From an uncultured Acidimicrobiia bacterium (lineage in GTDB: Bacteria; Actinomycetota; Acidimicrobiia; UBA5794), in contig CAJQOW010000214.1 in the NCBI GenBank assembly GCA_905480055.1, positions 1-6,658 on the forward strand: 6,658 bases of DNA, read 5' to 3'. Below the pieces are notes generated by a model that was not told the DNA's origin, made no database searches, and saw only the letters and a list, made by a program, of their open reading frames with translations. Numbering within the stretch: position 1 is the stretch's first letter; each line of letters opens with the position of its first letter. Both the position numbers and the translations under genes were made by a program. Of the stretch, positions 1 to 5,151 are shown piece by piece.

Positions 1-1
1 C

Positions 2-583
2 TCGCTTCCGTGGCCAGATGACGACCGCCTCGATGCCCAACTCCTGGCGAACGGCGACACCCGCAATGTGATCGATGAGTACCGCTACTGGCGGCATGAT
101 GCGATCATCGCCGATCTTGACCAACGCAGACACGGATTCCACGTCGCCATCGAGAACTGGCAACACGACTTCAACATCGGAACCGTCGTGCGCAATGCGA
201 ACGCGTTCCTAGCCCATAGCGTGCACATCATCGGCAAGCGGCGCTGGAACCGCCGCGGGGCAATGGTGACGGACCGATACCAACACATAGAACACCACCC
301 CGATGTCGCGGCATTCTCGGGATGGGCCGCAGAGGCCGGCCTCCCCATTGTCGGGATTGACATCCTCCCGGACTCGACACCCCTCGAGCAGGCTCATTTG
401 CCAGAACGATGTGTCCTCGTGTTCGGTCAGGAGGGTCCAGGGCTCAGCGAGGACATGATCGTTGCATGTCGTGAGGTTCTCGAGATCACCCAGTACGGCT
501 CGACGCGGTCGATCAATGTCGGGGTCGCGTCTGGCATTGCGATGCAGACATGGTGTGTCCAGCACCGTTCGGGCAGCAGGTAG
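2..583 (+). CDS. SpoU/TrmH-family RNA 2'-O-methyltransferase, 5'-partial
   Basis: Likely an S-adenosylmethionine-dependent enzyme that methylates a ribose 2'-OH in tRNA or rRNA; the target base cannot be read from sequence. The frame is open to the left edge, and residues before the first possible GTG (position 68) already look like protein, so the true start lies outside the window; 193 residues are visible. All three SPOUT-fold motifs are present. Motif 1 is FNIGTVVRNANAF around residues 57-69, with N58 and the putative catalytic R64. Motif 2 is LVFGQEGPGLSE around 139-150. Motif 3 is SINVGVASGIAM around 170-181, which forms the knotted cofactor site. The preceding N-terminal part (NVIDEYRYW, HVAIENWQHD) resembles a version I recall from actinobacteria. 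The TAG stop lies 12 bp from the stop of the convergent P450 gene, with no terminator hairpin between them. The family call is secure; the substrate is unknown. Confidence 0.93.
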   Translation, partial: SLPWPDDDRLDAQLLANGDTRNVIDEYRYWRHDAIIADLDQRRHGFHVAIENWQHDFNIGTVVRNANAFLAHSVHIIGKRRWNRRGAMVTDRYQHIEHHPDVAAFSGWAAEAGLPIVGIDILPDSTPLEQAHLPERCVLVFGQEGPGLSEDMIVACREVLEITQYGSTRSINVGVASGIAMQTWCVQHRSGSR

Positions 584-595
584 AAGGGCCAGCTC

Positions 596-1807
596 CTACC
601 GGAGGGCGACATCCACTCGCTCGTATCCGTGGATGACAAACGCCGGATGACGACGCGGCTGCTCGGTCAGGCGAAGGCCACTGTGGCGCCTGGCAAGGAC
701 ATGCATGGCCGTAGCGACCTCGAGCCGTGCCAGCGGTGCGCCGATGCAATGGTGGATTCCCCACCCAAAGGTGACATGCGTCGGATCGCCACGTGAGAGG
801 TCCAGATCGTCTGGGTTCTCCCACTTCCGTGGATCGCGGTTCGCCGAACCGAACAGCATCGCCACCTTCTGGCCCTTGGGGATGGCTTGGCCAGCAACTT
901 CGAAGTCATCCACGAGAACCCATCGCTCGAACAGCTGGAGCGGCGAGTCGAATCGAAACATCTCCTCGGCGGCGGTCCTTGGCTCGATGGCCCCGGAGGT
1001 GAGCGCAGCCCACTGATCAGGATGTTGGAGAATCGCTGTCACACCATTCCCGAGCGTGTTGACGGTTGCCTCATGGCCCGCATTGAGGAGCAGGATTGCC
1101 GTGGACACGATCTCGTCATCGGTGAGGACGCCGTCATCGGTCTCAACGCTGGTGAGGCCGGAAATGAGGTCATCCTGGGGGTTGGCACGGCGAGCCGCAA
1201 TTACCCCCCGGGCCCAGGCATCGAAGGCGGCGGACGCCTCGACGGCCGACTGTGCTTGTTCTGGCGAGGTGTCGAGTTCATACATCTTCACCATGCGGTG
1301 GGACCAATCGAGCATCTCATGGCGGTCCTCGAAGGGCGCACCGAGCAGTTCACACATGACGAGGAGTGAGAACGGCTGGGCGAAGTCTGCGAGCAGATCG
1401 AACCCATCGGGGTCGGCATCCGCTAGGAGACTCGTCACGATCTCCTCCATGCGAGGTTGCAGCTCGCCGATGCGCTTCGGCGTGAACTCCCTCGACAACA
1501 GAGCGCGAATGCGCGTGTGGTCCGGCGGCTCCATGTTGAGCAATGACCACCGTTCGACGTCGAGGAAAGGACCGAGATCGGTGGAGGGCTCAGTCACTCC
1601 GACTTCCTCGTAGGTGAGCACGTGGTCGAATACCCTGCCGAGACGACGGTCGCGCAGGGTCCTCTGCACATCGTCGTGCCTGGTGAGGAACCACATCGGT
1701 GGTCGGCCCTCGACGGCATCACCGAGGAATATCGGGGTGTCCTCTCGCACCGCGTTGAGCACGGGGTACGGGTCTTGTTGGAAGCCAGGGTCCGAAAAGT
1801 CGATCAT
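596..1807 (-). CDS. Cytochrome P450 monooxygenase
   Basis: A soluble bacterial class I P450 of 403 residues, the usual length. It is expected to insert one oxygen atom from O2 into an organic substrate, using electrons from a ferredoxin and reductase not encoded here. The C-helix PPDHTRIR (94-101) supplies heme-propionate contacts. The I-helix is AGHEAT (243-248). The K-helix ExxR is E282-R285, and the meander region is NRDPRKW (323-329). The heme loop FGWGIHHCIG (347-356) fits FxxGxxxCxG, with C354 as the proximal ligand. There is no signal peptide or membrane anchor. In the I-helix the residue after the acidic E246, normally the catalytic Thr, is A247, as in P450eryF. The ATG at 1807 is chosen because a TANNNT box lies 6 bases upstream and there is no Shine-Dalgarno. 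A small Cys/His protein lies 29 bp upstream on the same strand. The substrate cannot be assigned; a lipid, terpenoid or polyketide is possible. Confidence 0.97.
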   Translation of the reverse strand: MIDFSDPGFQQDPYPVLNAVREDTPIFLGDAVEGRPPMWFLTRHDDVQRTLRDRRLGRVFDHVLTYEEVGVTEPSTDLGPFLDVERWSLLNMEPPDHTRIRALLSREFTPKRIGELQPRMEEIVTSLLADADPDGFDLLADFAQPFSLLVMCELLGAPFEDRHEMLDWSHRMVKMYELDTSPEQAQSAVEASAAFDAWARGVIAARRANPQDDLISGLTSVETDDGVLTDDEIVSTAILLLNAGHEATVNTLGNGVTAILQHPDQWAALTSGAIEPRTAAEEMFRFDSPLQLFERWVLVDDFEVAGQAIPKGQKVAMLFGSANRDPRKWENPDDLDLSRGDPTHVTFGWGIHHCIGAPLARLEVATAMHVLARRHSGLRLTEQPRRHPAFVIHGYERVDVALR

Positions 1808-1813
1808 CTGGCC

Positions 1814-1819
1814 AGCCTA
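1814..1819 (-). promoter_or_regulatory. Putative -10 box of P450 gene (leaderless start)
   Basis: On the minus strand the hexamer TAGGCT fits the actinobacterial TANNNT -10 consensus. It is followed by exactly six bases (GGCCAG) and then the ATG, which places the expected transcription start on the A of the start codon. No Shine-Dalgarno precedes the ATG. No -35 box near TTGACA is seen at normal spacing. It overlaps one of two GCCTAG repeats. Confidence 0.55.
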
Positions 1820-1840
1820 GATGCCGGATGCGTTGCCTAG
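1815..1840. repeat. Pair of GCCTAG direct repeats, possible operator
   Basis: GCCTAG occurs at 1815-1820 and 1835-1840, exactly 20 bp apart start to start, about two helical turns. The second copy sits in the 8-bp palindrome GCCTAGGC (1835-1842). The first overlaps the P450 -10 box, and the second contains the stop codon of the upstream small gene. CTAG is generally a rare tetramer in bacterial DNA. A regulator binding to both copies is conceivable, but chance cannot be excluded. Confidence 0.25.
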
Positions 1841-2070
1841 GCGGCTGACGTCGTCTGTTGGAGTGACGGTCGCATCGCCATTGCCGTTGGAACACGATGC
1901 GGGTCGGCGAAGGTCACGAGGTGCCGTGCACACAGACCGTTGCCGTCCCTGATCATCCTGATCGCTGGGCGTTCGCATCGCCAGCAGGAGAGCTGGAGGC
2001 CAATGTCGGAGGTCTTCTGAGTCCTCATGCAGATGATATCGACCACTTTCGCGATGCCGATGAGAGCCAA
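1837..2070 (-). CDS. Small CxxC...CxxH protein, hypothetical
   Basis: I do not recognise this gene. Read from a TTG at 2070 it encodes 77 residues. A GTG at 2079 and an ATG at 2028 (63 residues) are alternatives. TTG is preferred because AGGAG lies 8 bases upstream, whereas that motif overlaps the GTG itself; the ATG has no ribosome binding site. The central segment holds C29-W-R-C32 and, 14 residues later, C47-A-R-H50, spaced like a small zinc knuckle. The tail (after about residue 60) is low in charge and probably unstructured. Roughly three quarters of third codon positions are G or C, as expected for a real gene here. The stop lies 29 bp before the P450 ATG on the same strand, so co-expression is possible. 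The opposite strand is divergent HU. A role in regulation or metal binding is only a guess; an unexpressed frame remains possible. Confidence 0.5.
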   Translation of the reverse strand: MALIGIAKVVDIICMRTQKTSDIGLQLSCWRCERPAIRMIRDGNGLCARHLVTFADPHRVPTAMAMRPSLQQTTSAA

Positions 2071-2078
2071 TCGGGACA

Positions 2079-2083
2079 CTCCT
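2079..2083 (-). promoter_or_regulatory. AGGAG ribosome binding site for the small Cys/His protein
   Basis: AGGAG on the minus strand is followed by eight bases and a TTG codon in the frame of the Cys/His protein. This good spacing decides for the TTG over the nearby GTG, which overlaps the motif. Confidence 0.4.
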
Positions 2084-2125
2084 GGAGTAGCTAGTCATCA
2101 TCGGCAAAGCCCGGAAATCCCTGCA

Positions 2126-2162
2126 TTCTCGACAATATCTGCATAGTGTCAGTTCTCGACAC
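2126..2162. repeat. TTCTCGACA direct repeats and GTGTC/GACAC inverted repeat upstream of HU
   Basis: TTCTCGACA appears at 2126-2134 and 2153-2161 (27-bp period). Within the same stretch GTGTC (2146-2150) and GACAC (2158-2162) form a 5-bp inverted repeat around a 7-base spacer. A TANNNT-type hexamer, TAGTGT, lies at 2144-2149, about 60 bases before the HU start. The cluster sits in the 135-bp gap between the divergent small gene and HU, where HU control signals are expected. Function is inferred from position only. Confidence 0.3.
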
Positions 2163-2192
2163 ACCCGCTGGGCGTACATACACGCACAACGC

Positions 2193-2199
2193 AAAGGAG
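2193..2199 (+). promoter_or_regulatory. Strong Shine-Dalgarno of the HU gene
   Basis: AAAGGAG lies six bases before the GTG at 2206. It is the best ribosome binding site in the window and fixes the HU start, rejecting a longer reading from the GTG at 2146. It contrasts with the apparently leaderless neighbours. Confidence 0.85.
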
Positions 2200-2205
2200 T
2201 CTGGC

Positions 2206-2499
2206 GTGAACAAAACCGAAATGGCGAAGAAGCTTGCTGGCAAGACGGACCTGACGCAGGCAAAGGCTGCCGAGGTCGTCGATGCGATCTTCAGCTCGGA
2301 ACCGGGCAACGGCATCATTGCTGTTGAGCTTGATGCTGGCCGTGATGTATCGATCGCAGGCTTCGGCAAGTTCGAGACGCGCCGCCGCAAGGCACGTCAG
2401 GGTCGCAACCCGGCAACGGGCGAAACCATTCAGATCGCTGCAGCGACCGTCCCGGCCTTCAAGGCTGCCAAGGGCCTCAAGGACCGCGTCGCAATCTGA
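2206..2499 (+). CDS. hup: HU-family nucleoid DNA-binding protein
   Basis: A small histone-like protein (97 residues) that should dimerise and bend DNA without strong sequence preference, shaping the nucleoid and helping replication, repair and recombination. The N-terminal helices (MNKTEMAKKLAGKTDLTQAK) are typical. The HU signature runs from G52-F53 to P69-A-T71 and includes the basic beta-arm with GRNPATG; P69 is the expected DNA-intercalating proline. The end, FKAAKGLKDRV, matches the family's C-terminal helix. Between helix 2 and the beta-sheet there is a SSEPGNGII stretch, about two residues longer than classical HU and breaking the helix with Pro-Gly, as I recall from some other bacterial HU variants. 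There is no Lys/Ala-rich C-terminal tail such as in mycobacterial HupB. The GTG start is chosen by the Shine-Dalgarno six bases upstream. It is monocistronic, ending in an intrinsic terminator, and is probably highly expressed. Confidence 0.97.
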   Translation: MNKTEMAKKLAGKTDLTQAKAAEVVDAIFSSEPGNGIIAVELDAGRDVSIAGFGKFETRRRKARQGRNPATGETIQIAAATVPAFKAAKGLKDRVAI

Positions 2500-2523
2500 T
2501 CCCAACGACAACAGAACCAATGG

Positions 2524-2553
2524 AGGGCCGTCCTGTCACCGCAGGGCGGCCCT
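2524..2553 (+). terminator. Rho-independent terminator of the HU gene
   Basis: AGGGCCGTCCTG (2524-2535) pairs with CAGGGCGGCCCT (2542-2553) as a 12-bp GC-rich stem with a single T-G wobble and a six-base loop. It is followed by TTTGTCGT, a short T-rich run. It starts 24 bases after the HU stop codon. Read on the minus strand the hairpin lacks a T run, so it mainly serves HU. Confidence 0.85.
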
Positions 2554-2575
2554 TTGTCGTGTCAGATCGCCGGAT

Positions 2576-2594
2576 CAGAACCGAACCGATTCTG
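2576..2594 (-). terminator. Hairpin after the dehydrogenase gene, weak terminator candidate
   Basis: On the minus strand CAGAATCG and CGGTTCTG form an 8-bp stem with one T-G wobble around a GTT loop, 21 bases downstream of the SDR stop. On the plus strand the wobble becomes a C-A mismatch, so the structure favours the minus-strand transcript. No T run follows, so it may be only a 3'-end stabilising hairpin. Confidence 0.35.
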
Positions 2595-2615
2595 GCGGGC
2601 GCAGCCCAGTTCGGC

Positions 2616-3386
2616 TCAACGGGGCGGCATCCGGAGCGCACCATCCATGCGGATGGTCTCGCCGTTGAGGTAGCCGTTGTCGATGATGGTCATCACGAGC
2701 GACGCATAATCGGCCGGTAGACCCAGGCGCTTGGGGAATGGCACGCCTGCGGCGAGGGCCTCACGCATATCTTCGTCGAGCGATCCGAGCAGGGGTGTGT
2801 CGATGATTCCTGGCGCCACCGTGTTGACGCGGACTCCAACGCTCGACAGGTCCCTGGCCATGGGCAGCGTCAGGCCAACAACCCCGCCTTTTGATGCTGC
2901 ATAGGCTGTTTGTCCGATCTGCCCTTCGTAGGCAGCGATCGAGGCTGTGTTGACGATCACGCCGCGTTCGCCGTGTTCCAGTGGTTCGGTCGCTGCCATG
3001 GCCGCGGCTGCTTGCGACGCAACGTTGTACGTTCCGACGAGGTTCACCTGCACGACCTTCGCAAACGCGCCAAGATCAGCCGGTTGTCCTTCTCTGGACA
3101 GCGTCCGAGCCCCAATGGCGATACCAGCGCAATTGACCGCCACGCGCAGCGGACGACCCGAGCTGGTGGCTGCAACAACCGCCTCAGCAACGTCAGCTGC
3201 GCTGGTGACGTCCGCCTGGACGAAACTTGTATTGCTGCCGAGGAGATCTGCTGCTGCGGTGCCGCTCACCTCGTCTCGGTCGACGATGACCACCACCGCT
3301 CCCCTGTCGACGAGTGCTTGTGCCGTGGCAGCACCGAGACCCGATGCGCCGCCGGTGACGATTGCCGAGATTCCTGAGATATCCAT
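2616..3386 (-). CDS. SDR-family type II 3-hydroxyacyl-CoA dehydrogenase
   Basis: Expected to oxidise (S)-3-hydroxyacyl-CoA to 3-ketoacyl-CoA with NAD+, a beta-oxidation step in the cytoplasm; homologues (human HSD17B10 type) also act on steroids and branched acyl-CoAs. The 256-residue length is normal. It has the nucleotide motif TGGASGLG (11-18); D36 after the second strand, predicting NAD over NADP; NCAGIA (85-90); active-site N115; and the S149, Y162, K166 catalytic set in TAS and YAASK. The segments GERGVIVNTAS (139-149), YEGQIGQTAY (153-162), VAPGIIDTP (190-198), VPFPKRLG (215-222) and LNGETIRMDGALRM (240-253) are, from memory, characteristic of the type II subgroup rather than of generic ketoreductases. 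The ATG is supported by a TANNNT box six bases upstream and the absence of a well-placed Shine-Dalgarno. It is transcribed divergently from the aldehyde dehydrogenase, suggesting shared control. The exact acyl substrate is unknown. Confidence 0.93.
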   Translation of the reverse strand: MDISGISAIVTGGASGLGAATAQALVDRGAVVVIVDRDEVSGTAAADLLGSNTSFVQADVTSAADVAEAVVAATSSGRPLRVAVNCAGIAIGARTLSREGQPADLGAFAKVVQVNLVGTYNVASQAAAAMAATEPLEHGERGVIVNTASIAAYEGQIGQTAYAASKGGVVGLTLPMARDLSSVGVRVNTVAPGIIDTPLLGSLDEDMREALAAGVPFPKRLGLPADYASLVMTIIDNGYLNGETIRMDGALRMPPR

Positions 3387-3392
3387 GCCTCG

Positions 3393-3398
3393 ATGCTA
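3393..3398 (-). promoter_or_regulatory. Putative -10 box of SDR gene (leaderless start)
   Basis: TAGCAT on the minus strand fits TANNNT and is separated from the ATG by six bases (CGAGGC), so transcription should begin at the start codon. The GAGG in the spacer is too near the ATG to act as a ribosome binding site. No clear -35 is seen. Confidence 0.55.
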
Positions 3399-3406
3399 CC
3401 GCCGCA

Positions 3407-3436
3407 CCAACTGGGAGGCTGGCCCGCGCGCCAACT
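3407..3436. repeat. CCAACT direct repeat in the divergent promoter region
   Basis: CCAACT occurs at 3407-3412 and 3431-3436, a 24-bp period. The copies flank the zone where the -35 regions of both divergent promoters would overlap (about 3413-3421). A short TGGC (3420-3423) / GCCA (3430-3433) inverted repeat lies between them. This could be an operator for a shared regulator; it is short enough to be chance. Confidence 0.2.
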
Positions 3437-3441
3437 ACGCT
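3436..3441 (+). promoter_or_regulatory. Putative -10 box of aldehyde dehydrogenase gene (leaderless start)
   Basis: TACGCT fits TANNNT and lies exactly six bases (TGACGG) before the ATG at 3448, mirroring the SDR promoter on the other strand. There is no purine-rich ribosome binding site at normal spacing. No convincing -35 box is seen. Confidence 0.55.
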
Positions 3442-3447
3442 TGACGG

Positions 3448-5151
3448 ATGGATACCGCACAGATCGACACCGCCATTGCCACGCTCCAGGACAACAAGAC
3501 GACCTGGGCGCAGATGCCCGTGGCCGATCGGAACGCGTACGTCAGGGGCATCCGCGCACACACAGCCGAGGTTGCGCGCGAGTGGGTGGAGGCTGCTGTC
3601 AAGGCAAAGGGACTGTCGATGGAGAGTCCGCTCGCTGGCGAGGAGTGGACCAGCGGGCCCTTCGCTGTCATGGCATTGCTCAATGATCTCGAGGTGACCC
3701 TGGATCGGATAGCGGATGGTATCTCTCCCATCGAGGGCTATCCGGTACGCCAGACTCCGTCTGGCCAAGTGATTGTTGACGTGTTCCCCACCTCAGCCGA
3801 GGATCGTGTGTTGTTCTCAGGCATCTCCGCCGAGGTCTGGATGGATCCCTCGCTGTCGCCCAACGATCTACAAGACACCGTTGCCACGTTCTACAGCCAG
3901 GACAGTCCCGAAGGAGCTGTCCAAGTCGTGCTTGCAGCGGGCAACATCGCCTCGATCGCACCACTCGACGTGGTCTACGCCATGTTCAACGAGGGCAAGG
4001 TCGTTGTAGTGAAGATGAACCCTGTCAACGACTACCTCGGTGAGTATCTCGAGCGGATCTTCAGCGATCTGATTGCCGACGGGTTCTTGCGGTTTGCCTA
4101 TGGAGATGCAGACGTTGGTGCGTACCTCACGGGCCACGATGGTGTTGACTCCATCCACATCACCGGCAGTGCCTCGACCCACGATGCCATTGTCTTCGGA
4201 TCGGGTGACGAGGGCGCCGCCAACAAGCAGAACAACGCTCCGATCAACATGAGGCCAGTCGCTTCCGAGCTCGGAGGCGTGTCGCCAACGATCATTGTTC
4301 CTGGCTCGTGGTCGCGGCGAGACATCCGCCATCAAGCCGAGCACGTTGTCAGTCAGAAGATGCACAACTCTGGATTCAACTGTGTCGCAGCCCAGCTCGT
4401 CGTGGTTCCGGCGGATTGGGAACACACCGAGGTGTTCCTCTCGGATGTTCGCGAGCTGCTCAGAGAGATGGACGACCGAGACCCCTACTACCCGGGTGCG
4501 ATGGATCGGTGCGAGGCTGTCGTTGACCGGACATCGGATGTCGAGGTACATGGCGATGTCGAGCCTCGGTACCTGATCACGGATCTGGATCCCCTCGATG
4601 CCGACGAACCCATGTTCACCACCGAGGTGTTTGGGCCGGTTCTCGGCGTCGTGAGGCTCCCGTCCCCGGATGTGCCGTCGTACCTCATCAAGGCGACATC
4701 GTTTGCCAACGACAGGCTCTACGGCACCCTCGGAGTCAACATCCTTGCGCACCCCAAGACCATGAGGAAGCAGCGATCAGCCTTCGGCCGGATGCTCGCT
4801 TCGCTCGACTACGGAACGATTGCCGTCAACAGCTGGACTGGCGGCGCCTACTTCATGCCGAAGCTCACGTGGGGGGCTGCTCCCGGCCATACAGCGCAGG
4901 ACATCCAGTCGGGTCGCGGCTTCGTGCACAACGTATTGATGTTCGACAAGGCCGAGAAGTCGATCATCTACGGCCCATTCGTCGATGGGAAACGGGCATG
5001 GCTGAAGGGCGAGTTCCACGTGGCACCCAAGCCGGTGTACTTCATGACGAACGACCAGGCGCACATCGTCGGCGAACGGTTGATTCCCTACGCGATGACC
5101 CGAAGCAAAGCAGACCTGGCAAAGGTTGCGTCAGCTGCCGTTCGGGGCTGA
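3448..5151 (+). CDS. Aldehyde dehydrogenase superfamily protein, long atypical subfamily
   Basis: Probably an NAD(P)+-dependent oxidoreductase that converts an aldehyde to an acid through a thiohemiacetal on cysteine; the substrate is unknown. Core residues are present: the oxyanion Asn candidate N166 (AAGNIAS), K189 in VVVVKMNPVN (185-194), ITGS (238-241), general base E274 in SELGG (273-277), nucleophile C312 in GFNCVAAQ (309-316), and E393 in TEVFGPVLG (392-400). It differs from ordinary members in several ways. It is 567 residues rather than about 480-500. The ITGS loop has His (H245) where Gly is usual. P192 sits where many NAD-specific enzymes have Glu. The usual PFGG-type C-terminal motif is replaced by WGAAPGHTAQD (475-485). 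A tail of about 70 residues follows the fold (496-567), with PKPVYFMTN and a basic end. There are no membrane segments. It is divergent from the SDR gene, and its last 21 bp overlap maf on the other strand. Confidence 0.92.
   Translation: MDTAQIDTAIATLQDNKTTWAQMPVADRNAYVRGIRAHTAEVAREWVEAAVKAKGLSMESPLAGEEWTSGPFAVMALLNDLEVTLDRIADGISPIEGYPVRQTPSGQVIVDVFPTSAEDRVLFSGISAEVWMDPSLSPNDLQDTVATFYSQDSPEGAVQVVLAAGNIASIAPLDVVYAMFNEGKVVVVKMNPVNDYLGEYLERIFSDLIADGFLRFAYGDADVGAYLTGHDGVDSIHITGSASTHDAIVFGSGDEGAANKQNNAPINMRPVASELGGVSPTIIVPGSWSRRDIRHQAEHVVSQKMHNSGFNCVAAQLVVVPADWEHTEVFLSDVRELLREMDDRDPYYPGAMDRCEAVVDRTSDVEVHGDVEPRYLITDLDPLDADEPMFTTEVFGPVLGVVRLPSPDVPSYLIKATSFANDRLYGTLGVNILAHPKTMRKQRSAFGRMLASLDYGTIAVNSWTGGAYFMPKLTWGAAPGHTAQDIQSGRGFVHNVLMFDKAEKSIIYGPFVDGKRAWLKGEFHVAPKPVYFMTNDQAHIVGERLIPYAMTRSKADLAKVASAAVRG

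Noticed and set aside
1897..2094. Plus-strand frame opposite the small Cys/His gene
   Set aside because: It has no conserved-looking motif and no ribosome binding site; the minus-strand frame with its CxxC/CxxH pattern explains the region better.
2146..2205. Longer HU protein starting at GTG 2146 with a 20-residue extension
   Set aside because: No ribosome binding site precedes it, the extension does not match the family, and AAAGGAG is ideally placed for the GTG at 2206.
1817..2263. 148-codon minus-strand frame overlapping the small gene and the HU start
   Set aside because: It runs over the HU ribosome binding site and N-terminal codons with a Cys/Arg-rich composition typical of an out-of-frame reading.
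3413..3421. -35 boxes for the divergent promoters
   Set aside because: The bases at the expected distance do not resemble TTGACA on either strand, so only the -10 boxes are reported.
3868..4752. 294-codon open frame antisense to the aldehyde dehydrogenase gene
   Set aside because: It has no recognisable motif, no ribosome binding site, and lies wholly opposite a well-supported gene; long antisense frames are common in GC-rich DNA.
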